From: Sphingobacterium griseoflavum
GTDB taxonomy: Bacteria > Bacteroidota > Bacteroidia > Sphingobacteriales > Sphingobacteriaceae
Reading direction: 5' to 3'
NCBI RefSeq assembly: GCF_014653155.1
Contig: NZ_BNAF01000001.1
Coordinates: 186,001 to 250,000 of the forward strand
Length of the DNA stretch: 64,000 nt
Shown: positions 1 through 6,936 of the stretch, piece after piece
How positions within the stretch are numbered: position 1 is the stretch's first letter
Layout: each line of letters starts with the position of its first letter
Notes under the pieces: generated by a model
Database searches by the model: none
Told to the model about the DNA's origin: nothing
Seen by the model: only the letters and a program-made list of their open reading frames with translations
Made by a program: the position numbers and the translations under genes

Positions 1-61
1 CTAGTATTTTTTATATACATCGAATTTCGTAACTTGTAGCATATCATCTTCATGCATACCT

Positions 62-652
62 ATGGCTACGGAATCTATATCTATCGTTTTTCAACCCTGT
101 GAAAAGGGCATTCGCTTTGTGGCTGCCATAAAGGAGCGTGTCAGGCGTTTGTTGAACAAGTGGTATCCGAGCTGCCATTCCACGGCGCATGTTACAATTT
201 GCATCCTGAAGGTCACTCCCGAGCAATTACAACGTGTAATTGACCTTTTGGCTGACAAAATGCGTTTTGAGCATGCACAGCATATCTATTTCGATACGTT
301 TTCCACGTATCCGACTTCTGGCACTTTTTTTATTGATCCTACTGCGCAATCAAGAGCTTTTCTTGTGGAAAAGATGCGGAAGGTTATCGCCGTGGCTGAA
401 AAGGTCACGCGCGTGGATAAAAAAAGTAATGTTCCGCATTTGACGATCAGCCGAGGGCTGGATTTGGATAATCTGCGCGAAGTCAAGGCGCTGGATGAAT
501 TCAAAAACTTGGATTTCGATTTTTTTTGCAAGGGAATTGTATTACGCCGATTTGACGAACAAAAAAGGCAATACGTTTCTTTTTTGGAGATACCCTTCGG
601 CAACGAACGAAGACCAGGGTTGGAAGGAGGGCAGCTAAGCTTCGGCTTCTAA
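62..652 (+). CDS. 2'-5' RNA ligase-like 2H phosphoesterase
   Basis: This 196-residue cytosolic protein carries the two H-x-T/S motifs of the 2H phosphoesterase superfamily (LigT, ThpR and cyclic phosphodiesterases). The first is HVT near residue 43 and the second HLT near residue 126, each in a hydrophobic strand as in the family's duplicated fold. Family members hydrolyse or form 2',5'- or 2',3'-cyclic phosphodiester bonds in RNA or nucleotides; the real substrate cannot be read from sequence. The ATG at 62 gives a normal N-terminus. It runs towards the MocR regulator and overlaps its 3' end by 4 nt. The family call is firm, the specific activity open. Confidence 0.8.
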   Translation: MATESISIVFQPCEKGIRFVAAIKERVRRLLNKWYPSCHSTAHVTICILKVTPEQLQRVIDLLADKMRFEHAQHIYFDTFSTYPTSGTFFIDPTAQSRAFLVEKMRKVIAVAEKVTRVDKKSNVPHLTISRGLDLDNLREVKALDEFKNLDFDFFCKGIVLRRFDEQKRQYVSFLEIPFGNERRPGLEGGQLSFGF

Positions 653-2121
653 TCCAAGTTATCTAAGCAACTTTTCAATAGAGCCAAACTTTGCGATAGC
701 TCTTTACTATCAAGATTTCCAAAACCTAGCCTGATACCCGTTACGTCCTTATTTTGATATAACATTGTTTTCGGGAGGAACAGACCCTTTTGTGCACAGG
801 ATTTACTAAGCCTTAACAAATTCGTTGGACGCTTGAATTGTAACCAAAATGCCAATCCTCCAGTAGGAGCTTTGGTATATAGATGAGAAGAAAACTCTGC
901 TTGCAGGATACCGCCCATGTGGTCCCTTCTTTCCTTGTAGATCTTCAATGACTTCTTCAAGTGTCTATGGATTACCCCTTCTTCAATCATTTCGCCCAAT
1001 GCTTGTTCCATCAATACATCGCCTTGCCGGTCTATAATACCCAAATGTTTACGCATCTCGAACATTAAATTTTCCGGAGCAACAATAAATCCTGTTCTGA
1101 AACCAGGTACTAGCGACTTGCCGAAGGAGCTGACATAGATAACCATCCCTTTTCTATCAGCAGTCGCAATTGGCAACATTGGTTGCTTGTTGTAGTGAAA
1201 GTCGTAGTCTTGATCATCTTCGACAATGGCAAACCCATGCTTTTCTGCCAGTGCCAGCAACGCTATTCGCCTTTTCTCGCTTAGCGTCGCTGTTGTGGGA
1301 TAATGGTGTTGTGGGCTAACGTAAACCATACGAATGGGTATTTGCTCACAAAGCAATGCCAATGCGTCGGTATCGATGCCTTCCGAGTCGATAGGTATGG
1401 TTCGAATTCGCGCCGCGTTCTTTTGGAAAATCATATTCGCCGAGAAATAGCTTAACGCGCCGACCACCACCGTGTCATTCGGCTTAAGCAATATTTCCGA
1501 AATAATAAACAAGCTCATCTCCGTGCTACGGGTAATCAATACATTCGTGCCGGAAACATAAAGACCGCGTGACAGATGTAAGTATACCAGCAACTGCTCT
1601 TTGAAATATTCGCTCCCTTCTTGGTTGTAATAATCCATTTTACGTCTGTTGCCTCTTCGTTTTATGGTCGAACTGTAGATGCGCGATAGATCATCAATCT
1701 GTGTTAATCTGATATCTGGTGTGCCGTCATTCAGTATGTATTGATAATTTCCATGTTCGTAAGGATTGTCGAGCAGAGACGATTGTTGGAAATAAAAACC
1801 GGTGTGCGTAGGATAGCTGTGTCGGTCTACCGTATTCCTGCCAGTTGTGGGTAATGAGGCCGAAACAAAGGCTCCTCTGTTAGGCTGTATGACGACCCAT
1901 CCCTGTGCAGCCAACTCATCATAAGCTGCAACAACCGTGTTACGGTGCGTGCACAAAAGCTGGCCCAATACACGTGTACCCGGTAGCTTGCTGTTAACAA
2001 GAAGAATATTCCGTTGTATGGCCTTAATAAATTCATTGGCTATTTGGAGATATATCGGGATGTTTGACGTTCTGTCAATTTTTATAAAGCTACGATATGG
2101 AACATCAACCGGACTAGGCAT
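649..2121 (-). CDS. MocR-type GntR/aminotransferase regulator
   Basis: This 490-residue regulator fuses an N-terminal GntR winged helix (about residues 15-85, with the recognition-helix signature HRNTVVAAY) to a fold-type I aminotransferase domain (about 120-490). The PLP lysine is in SSFGKSLVPG (K335), and the acidic cluster EDDQDYDF near 301-308 supplies the Asp that holds the PLP ring nitrogen, so cofactor binding looks intact. MocR proteins such as PdxR and GabR use PLP or its adducts as effector and do not usually act as transaminases. It is transcribed divergently from bioB across a short region, which makes bioB a possible target. Effector and regulon are unknown. Confidence 0.88.
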   Translation of the reverse strand: MPSPVDVPYRSFIKIDRTSNIPIYLQIANEFIKAIQRNILLVNSKLPGTRVLGQLLCTHRNTVVAAYDELAAQGWVVIQPNRGAFVSASLPTTGRNTVDRHSYPTHTGFYFQQSSLLDNPYEHGNYQYILNDGTPDIRLTQIDDLSRIYSSTIKRRGNRRKMDYYNQEGSEYFKEQLLVYLHLSRGLYVSGTNVLITRSTEMSLFIISEILLKPNDTVVVGALSYFSANMIFQKNAARIRTIPIDSEGIDTDALALLCEQIPIRMVYVSPQHHYPTTATLSEKRRIALLALAEKHGFAIVEDDQDYDFHYNKQPMLPIATADRKGMVIYVSSFGKSLVPGFRTGFIVAPENLMFEMRKHLGIIDRQGDVLMEQALGEMIEEGVIHRHLKKSLKIYKERRDHMGGILQAEFSSHLYTKAPTGGLAFWLQFKRPTNLLRLSKSCAQKGLFLPKTMLYQNKDVTGIRLGFGNLDSKELSQSLALLKSCLDNLD

Positions 2122-2139
2122 ATTCTGAAAACTGGCACC

Positions 2140-2169
2140 TTTGTACCTTGCTGCAAGATACTACTTTTG
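2140..2169 (+). promoter_or_regulatory. Bacteroidota-type promoter for bioB
   Basis: A TTTG at 2140-2143 is followed after 18 nt by TACTTTTG at 2162-2169, matching the TTTG / TAnnTTTG consensus of the Bacteroidota primary sigma factor. The predicted transcription start near 2175 leaves a leader of about 100 nt. The site lies in the divergent region with the MocR gene, where that regulator could bind. Confidence 0.55.
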
Positions 2170-2276
2170 TTGGAAAACTTGAAACATCAGCCCGATGACA
2201 ACTGGCCGTTTCATGGTGATGACTCATGCCTTGTATGTTTAACATAAAAATAGCCCAAACAATGGTTGAAGAAAAG

Positions 2277-3242
2277 ATGAAAATACGTCATGATTGGACG
2301 AAGGAAGAATTGCTGAATATTTATAAACGACCATTGCTTGATTTGGTCTATACAGCGGCAACTGTGCATCGTTCGTGGCACAGGGCGGACGAGGTCCAAT
2401 TATCTACATTGCTTTCCGTAAAAACGGGAGGCTGTCCAGAAGATTGCGCTTATTGCGGACAAGCAGCACGTTACCATACCGATAGCCCCGTCCATGCATT
2501 GCTTCCTACAGAAACCGTACTCGCCCATGCGAAGCGAGCACAAGAAAAGGGTTCAACAAGGTTCTGTATGGCAGCCGCTTGGCGAGCGGTCCGCGACAAT
2601 CGTGATTTTGACCGCGTCGTGGATATGGTTAAAGCCGTAAACGGTCTAGGCATGGAAGTTTGTTGCACGCTGGGCATGTTGAGCGCGCAACAGGCAAAAC
2701 GGTTACAGGAAGCCGGCCTATATGCCTACAACCATAATCTAGATAGTTCCGCAGATTACTACGGACATATTATATCGACGCGCACCTTTGCTGATCGACT
2801 ACAGACCATTGGCCACGTGCGACAAGCTGGACTCACGGTTTGTTCCGGTGGCATCATTGGTCTGGGCGAATCTTCAGCAGATCGGGTGGCGATGCTTTGC
2901 ACACTCGCAACGATGGAGGAGCACCCGGAGTCGGTGCCCATCAATGCGCTATCCAGGGTTGCCGGAACGCCGCTGGCAGATCAACCCAAAGTAGATATCT
3001 GGGATATGGTGCGGACGATCGCTACCGCACGCATTGCGATGCCAAAATCCTTGGTTCGGCTAAGTGCAGGACGTATGGAGATGTCTGAACATGAACAAGC
3101 GTGGTGCTTTATGGCCGGAGCTAATTCCATCTTCACTGGGGAAGGTGCGAAACTACTGGTAACGCCAAACCCCGATATGGACGACGACCTAACCATGTTG
3201 GCCAAACTAGGATTAAAACCCATGCGATCCGATCGGAGTTGA
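2277..3242 (+). CDS. bioB: Biotin synthase BioB
   Basis: BioB is a radical-SAM enzyme that inserts sulfur into dethiobiotin, the last step of biotin synthesis. The CxxxCxxC cluster motif CPEDCAYC (C53, C57, C60 from the chosen start) binds the SAM-associated 4Fe-4S cluster, and the downstream segments [12 protein letters not shown] and RLSAGR are typical of BioB. The chosen ATG gives 321 residues and the family-like start [11 protein letters not shown]. In-frame ATGs at 2226 and 2262 would add 17 or 5 unlikely residues. No other bio genes are nearby, and a terminator follows at 3354. Identification is secure. Confidence 0.95.
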   Translation: MKIRHDWTKEELLNIYKRPLLDLVYTAATVHRSWHRADEVQLSTLLSVKTGGCPEDCAYCGQAARYHTDSPVHALLPTETVLAHAKRAQEKGSTRFCMAAAWRAVRDNRDFDRVVDMVKAVNGLGMEVCCTLGMLSAQQAKRLQEAGLYAYNHNLDSSADYYGHIISTRTFADRLQTIGHVRQAGLTVCSGGIIGLGESSADRVAMLCTLATMEEHPESVPINALSRVAGTPLADQPKVDIWDMVRTIATARIAMPKSLVRLSAGRMEMSEHEQAWCFMAGANSIFTGEGAKLLVTPNPDMDDDLTMLAKLGLKPMRSDRS

Positions 3243-3625
3243 AAAGTAATTATACTTGTTTTCAGGTATAGGACGGTAAGGATACAGGCTTTAATTTTGA
3301 ATTTCTCGAGGGGCTATGCTTGGTTGCTGAGTCGGTTGAGATGATTTCGTGCCATCCCTAAGCTTTTCCCTGAAGTTTAGGGATTTTTAATTCGCTTTGG
3401 GTCGCAAAGCCATATTTTTTCTTACCGTATAGCAAAATAGGCGCTTTTATTTTTGATAGATCGATCTCTTGAACACGATTTTATTTTTGCAGTAGCAAAT
3501 ATAAATTAGCGTTTGGGCAAAACATATATGGAGCCTGCGACGTTCTACTAGTGTGGCGCATAAAATGCAGCTTTTTACCTCTAATAAGTGAAGGTATAAT
3601 AGAGCAGGTACCAATTGAATCATTT
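3243..3625. other. Intergenic region between bioB and the receiver gene
   Basis: About 380 bp without a convincing gene. It holds the bioB terminator (3354-3388) and, further right, AT-rich DNA with two TATTTTTG boxes (near 3448 and 3483) that could serve as -7 elements for the receiver gene. Neither has a well-placed upstream TTTG. Nothing else was recognised. Confidence 0.4.
3354..3388 (+). terminator. Rho-independent terminator after bioB
   Basis: The arms ATCCCTAA (3354-3361) and TTAGGGAT (3377-3384) form an 8-bp stem with a 15-nt loop, followed directly by a T tract. The position, about 110 nt past the bioB stop, fits bioB termination. Confidence 0.6.
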
Positions 3626-4003
3626 ATGAAAATGAATAAACCAGTTAAAATAGTCTTTGCTGACGACTCGGATATCCATCATTTTCTTTTGGAAAATCTG
3701 GTGACGAAATTTGTACGCCTTCAACTGCTAATCAAAGCAAAGGATGGGGAGCAGCTATTAGATCAGCTTTCCAATATAAATGTGGTGCCAGACGTCGCTA
3801 TACTGGATTTGCATATGCCTAGTGTTGATGGTTTAACAGCAGCACAATATTTGTTAAGTCGCTTCCCATTCATTAAAATATATGGATTTACCTCGTCTAG
3901 TGATGAACGCGAAAAGTCAGACATGCTTGCTTCGGGATTTTTGAAGATTTTTCCGAAGAATAAGCTCCGGGAGTTGCTGATCGAGCTATCGCAGTTAGCG
4001 TAG
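3626..4003 (+). CDS. Stand-alone response regulator receiver protein
   Basis: This 125-residue protein is a single CheY-like receiver domain with no output domain. All phosphorylation residues are present: acidic pair D13/D14 (FADDSD), phosphoacceptor D61 (ILDLHMP), the switch residue in FTSSS (T89/S90) and lysine K111 (FPKNK). It should therefore accept phosphate from a histidine kinase and act by protein contact. No kinase is encoded nearby. The ATG at 3626 is preferred because 25 codons of the longer reading frame precede the first receiver strand; ATG 3632 is an alternative. Its partner is unknown. Confidence 0.8.
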   Translation: MKMNKPVKIVFADDSDIHHFLLENLVTKFVRLQLLIKAKDGEQLLDQLSNINVVPDVAILDLHMPSVDGLTAAQYLLSRFPFIKIYGFTSSSDEREKSDMLASGFLKIFPKNKLRELLIELSQLA

Positions 4004-4137
4004 GGAACGTGGCGCGAGGCGTTTCTTCCTGCGATTATTTTTCTTCCTCGCGTCATTTTTTCTAAGATCGGCTCAAATTTAGTCTTTTCATACCGGATAA
4101 ATTGCTCAGTTTGCCACTTGGATTTGTATTTTTGAAT

Positions 4138-4911
4138 ATGAAAGAAATTCAGGCTGTCAACGACTTTATTGCTGCAGAACGGAATGTATTACTGCAGCAT
4201 CCGCTTTATAAGAAAATAACAACAGTAAAAGATCTGCAAAGGTTTACGGAGGGACACATCTATGCTGTATGGGATTTTATGTCTTTGCTCAAGGCCTTAC
4301 AAATAAAAATGACCTGTGTGGAGGTACCTTGGTTCGCAAGCGAGTCACCCGCTGTACGACACTTGATCAACGAGATCGTCCTAGCAGAAGAATCTGATGA
4401 ATATATCGACGGTCGCAGGCTGAGTCATTTTGAGATGTATCTCGATGCAATGCACGATATGGGGGCAGATACAGCTCCTGTATTACAGTTGTTGGAAGGG
4501 ATTCGTTCCGGACAATCTTTGGCGGAAGCCGTCGCCAATTTATCGGTAGATCATCGAATCAAAGATTTTCTGCGGTTTACGTTCTTAACCATCGAAGAAG
4601 GCGAAACACATAAGATCGCATCGGCATTTACTTTCGGGCGAGAAGATCTAATTCCTGATATGTTCACCTCTATTTTAGCGGGAATTCAAGAAGGAGCGCC
4701 CGATACGGATTTAAGTAAATTCATTTACTATTTTCAACGACATATTGAGCTGGATGGCGATGAACATGGTCCGTTGGCCATGCAAATGATACAGGAGCTA
4801 GCGGGCGATGATCCTGTTAAATGGCAAGATATAAGGGATGTTGCGAAGGAAGCTTTGGCAAAGCGCATTGCCTTATGGGACGCTATTGAAGAAAGCTTAA
4901 TGCTCGTGTGA
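4138..4911 (+). CDS. DUF3050 protein (heme-oxygenase-like fold)
   Basis: This 257-residue, largely helical protein matches DUF3050, a group predicted to adopt a heme-oxygenase-like bundle. Conserved-looking polar positions include EGHIYAVWDF (H40), NEIVLAEESDE, EEGETH and DGDEHGP. These His/Glu clusters would fit a metal centre as in heme-oxygenase-like diiron oxidases, but that is inference. No signal peptide is seen. The start at 4138 removes 12 hydrophobic codons of the longer frame. A small GNAT-like gene follows 12 nt downstream, so the two are probably co-transcribed. Function is not known. Confidence 0.65.
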   Translation: MKEIQAVNDFIAAERNVLLQHPLYKKITTVKDLQRFTEGHIYAVWDFMSLLKALQIKMTCVEVPWFASESPAVRHLINEIVLAEESDEYIDGRRLSHFEMYLDAMHDMGADTAPVLQLLEGIRSGQSLAEAVANLSVDHRIKDFLRFTFLTIEEGETHKIASAFTFGREDLIPDMFTSILAGIQEGAPDTDLSKFIYYFQRHIELDGDEHGPLAMQMIQELAGDDPVKWQDIRDVAKEALAKRIALWDAIEESLMLV

Positions 4912-4923
4912 TCTATTAAAACT

Positions 4924-5235
4924 ATGGACATGGAAACTTTTGAAGTCAAACTTAATGACAATGGCCGTGGAGAACTGCTATTGCTTTCCGATTCATTGCA
5001 GGCAGGCAAAATGGACATCTTTATACGCAATTCCGTTCTGACTGTTTACCACACGGAAGTCGATCCGATATATGCAGGGAAAGGGTTTGCCAAGCTTTTG
5101 TTAGATGAACTCGTTAGAAAGGCGAGGGAAGAAGCATTGATGATAAAGCCGTTATGCCCTTACGTCCATGGGCAGTTTAAGAAAAATCCAGACTTATTTG
5201 CCGACGTTTGGTGGAAACAGGCAGAAGAAAATTAG
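4924..5235 (+). CDS. Small GNAT-like N-acetyltransferase (YjdJ type)
   Basis: This 103-residue protein resembles the short, single-domain GNAT-like family of COG2388 (YjdJ/YidJ). It shows strands around GRGELLLLS and NSVLTVYHTEVDPIYAGKGFAKLLLDELV, where the AGKGFA segment corresponds to the acetyl-CoA pyrophosphate loop, and ends with the typical CPYVHGQFKKNPD signature. Substrates of this family are mostly unknown. It lies 12 nt after the DUF3050 gene and is followed by a strong hairpin terminator. ATG 4930 is an alternative start. Confidence 0.75.
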   Translation: MDMETFEVKLNDNGRGELLLLSDSLQAGKMDIFIRNSVLTVYHTEVDPIYAGKGFAKLLLDELVRKAREEALMIKPLCPYVHGQFKKNPDLFADVWWKQAEEN

Positions 5236-5240
5236 TCATG

Positions 5241-5274
5241 AAAAAAAAGAGATTGCATCGCAATCTCTTTTTTT
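5241..5274. terminator. Bidirectional terminator
   Basis: AGAGATTGC and GCAATCTCT pair around a 3-nt loop (ATC), flanked by an A run on the left and a T run on the right. It can therefore stop both the rightward GNAT transcript and the leftward ompH transcript. Confidence 0.85.
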
Positions 5275-5290
5275 AATACGTAAGCTGCTA

Positions 5291-5875
5291 TTATCTCGCA
5301 GGCGGAACCGCTGGTGCCGCAGGCGTGGCATTTGCTGCAATACCTAATCTCGTTTTCACATCAGCGGAAATGTCTTCGCCTCCTTGAAAGTAAAGTACAT
5401 TACCATTGGAAGTATCCAAAACGTAAGCGTAACCTTTTTCCTTCGCTACTGCATTGATGGCATTCATTACTTTTGTTTGGATAGGTGTCAACAATTCTTG
5501 TTGCTTTTTTCCTAAATCTTCTTGTGCGACGCGCTGAACTTCTTGGATGCGTTGTTCCATACTCTGTAGATCCTGTCCCAAAGTTTGTAACTCTGCGTCT
5601 ACCGTCGTTTTATTCGCCTCGCTCCGGTTTCTTAGTTTCTCGTTCGCATCGTTCTGCTTCTTTTGAAACTCTTCATACATCCCCTGTAGCTCTTTCGTTT
5701 TTGTATCGTTCAACGTCCGCAATTGTTCATTTGCTGTTTTAAATTCAGCTGTCATCTGAAAGATCTCATCAGCATTGACATGACCAATTTTTTGCTGCGC
5801 ACTTACGTACTGCGAGCCTAAGAAAACCACCGCCACTAAAGCTAAACTTCTAACTAAATTTCTCATTCTTTTCAT
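5291..5875 (-). CDS. OmpH/Skp-family periplasmic chaperone
   Basis: An OmpH/Skp-like protein of about 194 residues with a signal peptide ending at VSAQQ, a long charged coiled-coil region rich in Glu, Lys and Gln, and the C-terminal strand region YAYVLDTSNGNVLYF. Skp trimers hold unfolded outer-membrane proteins in the periplasm before BAM inserts them. It is the last gene of the leftward envelope block and lies 98 bp after a second OmpH gene. The chosen start MKRMRNLV gives a normal signal peptide; upstream codons of the longer frame (to 5914) would disrupt it. The Ala/Pro-rich tail is low complexity. Confidence 0.88.
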   Translation of the reverse strand: MKRMRNLVRSLALVAVVFLGSQYVSAQQKIGHVNADEIFQMTAEFKTANEQLRTLNDTKTKELQGMYEEFQKKQNDANEKLRNRSEANKTTVDAELQTLGQDLQSMEQRIQEVQRVAQEDLGKKQQELLTPIQTKVMNAINAVAKEKGYAYVLDTSNGNVLYFQGGEDISADVKTRLGIAANATPAAPAVPPAR

Positions 5876-5973
5876 TTTAATCTGTTGTGCCGTTATTGAT
5901 ATACGACACGGCATTTTTTTTTACAACGTTAATAATTAATTTCAAATTTCACTCAAGTATAAACAAAAAAATA

Positions 5974-6513
5974 TTAATTCACCAAGCTAGGGTCTGCTTT
6001 GAAACCTAATTTTGTAATGATGTCATTACTTTTATCAAGCTTTGGGTTTGCATATAGGAAAGTCACTTCGCTTCCTTTATCCAAAATCAGATCAAGCCCC
6101 TGTGCGTTAGCCACATCTTGTATTGCTTTAGCCACACGGTCCTGAACGGGTTTAACTAGTCGGAGACGCTCTTTGTATAGGTCTCCCTCAAAACCAAATT
6201 TCTGACGTTGAAATTCTTTGACTTGCCTTTCTTTATTCACTATCTCGTCTTCTCGGCGTTTACGCATATCATCATTTAACAAAACTTGGTCGTTTTGGTA
6301 AGCTTTATACAGTTTTTCAATCTCGCCATATTGTTTATCCACTTCTTCTTGCCAATTGGTGGAAAGGTCGTCCAATTGTTTCTGTGCGGAAACATACTCC
6401 GGAATATGTCTCAAGATATATTCAGAATCTACATAAGCCACGCGTTGCGCGACCGCTGCACTGACGGATAAGGCAACGAAGGCCATGATAAAAACTATTC
6501 TTTTCATATACAT
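5974..6513 (-). CDS. OmpH/Skp-family periplasmic chaperone
   Basis: This 179-residue protein has a signal peptide (MKRIVFIMAF...AAVAQR), then VAYVDSEYILRHIPEY, the standard opening of OmpH family members. A central coiled coil of charged residues and a closing strand pair with DLILDKGSEVTFLYANP follow. It should act like Skp in carrying outer-membrane proteins. It is a diverged tandem paralogue of the next gene downstream and lies in the same direction as bamA, its expected client machinery. ATG at 6513 or the in-frame ATG at 6507 are both plausible starts. A bamA terminator lies upstream, so it probably has its own promoter. Confidence 0.88.
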   Translation of the reverse strand: MYMKRIVFIMAFVALSVSAAVAQRVAYVDSEYILRHIPEYVSAQKQLDDLSTNWQEEVDKQYGEIEKLYKAYQNDQVLLNDDMRKRREDEIVNKERQVKEFQRQKFGFEGDLYKERLRLVKPVQDRVAKAIQDVANAQGLDLILDKGSEVTFLYANPKLDKSNDIITKLGFKADPSLVN

Positions 6514-6936
6514 TTTATTTTTTGTTGAGTTGTTGCTTCCACTGTTTCAAATAAACCATGTTTAAAAGGTTTTGCTGTAAGCAGATACCGTGAATTAAAC
6601 GATCAATCACTCGGTAGCGCTACGAGCAGGCTGCTAAATCATCAGACAATTATGATTCCAAAAAGTTTAAAAAGCAAAAATAGTTTGCTAACAGATTGAA
6701 GCTCTTTCTCTTGACAAAAATAGCAAAAAAGGCGCAAATAACAGCTGTATTTGTAGCTTTAACAAAATTTAACTACTGCATATTTACCCTGCCCGGCGTG
6801 GAAGATATTTGTGATGAAGATGAGGATACCAACGCTGACGTTCAGCAAACAGTGATGTATCGCTTGTTGTAAAAAAAGCGTCTCTTGATTGATTTGCAAG
6901 AGACGCTTGTATGGATATATCGTGGATAGGTGCTGA
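6514..6936. other. Intergenic region between ompH and bamA
   Basis: About 420 bp. It contains the leftward bamA terminator at 6871-6908. The rest is AT-rich and should include the promoter of the ompH pair, but no clean TAnnTTTG box was found. A minus-strand reading frame entering from bamA carries a hydrophobic stretch but has no recognisable relation to any family. Confidence 0.4.
6871..6908 (-). terminator. Terminator of bamA
   Basis: On the minus strand AAGCGTCTCTTG pairs perfectly with CAAGAGACGCTT across a 9-nt loop, followed by seven T residues. It begins about 30 nt past the bamA stop codon. It separates bamA from the ompH genes at the transcript level. Confidence 0.88.
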
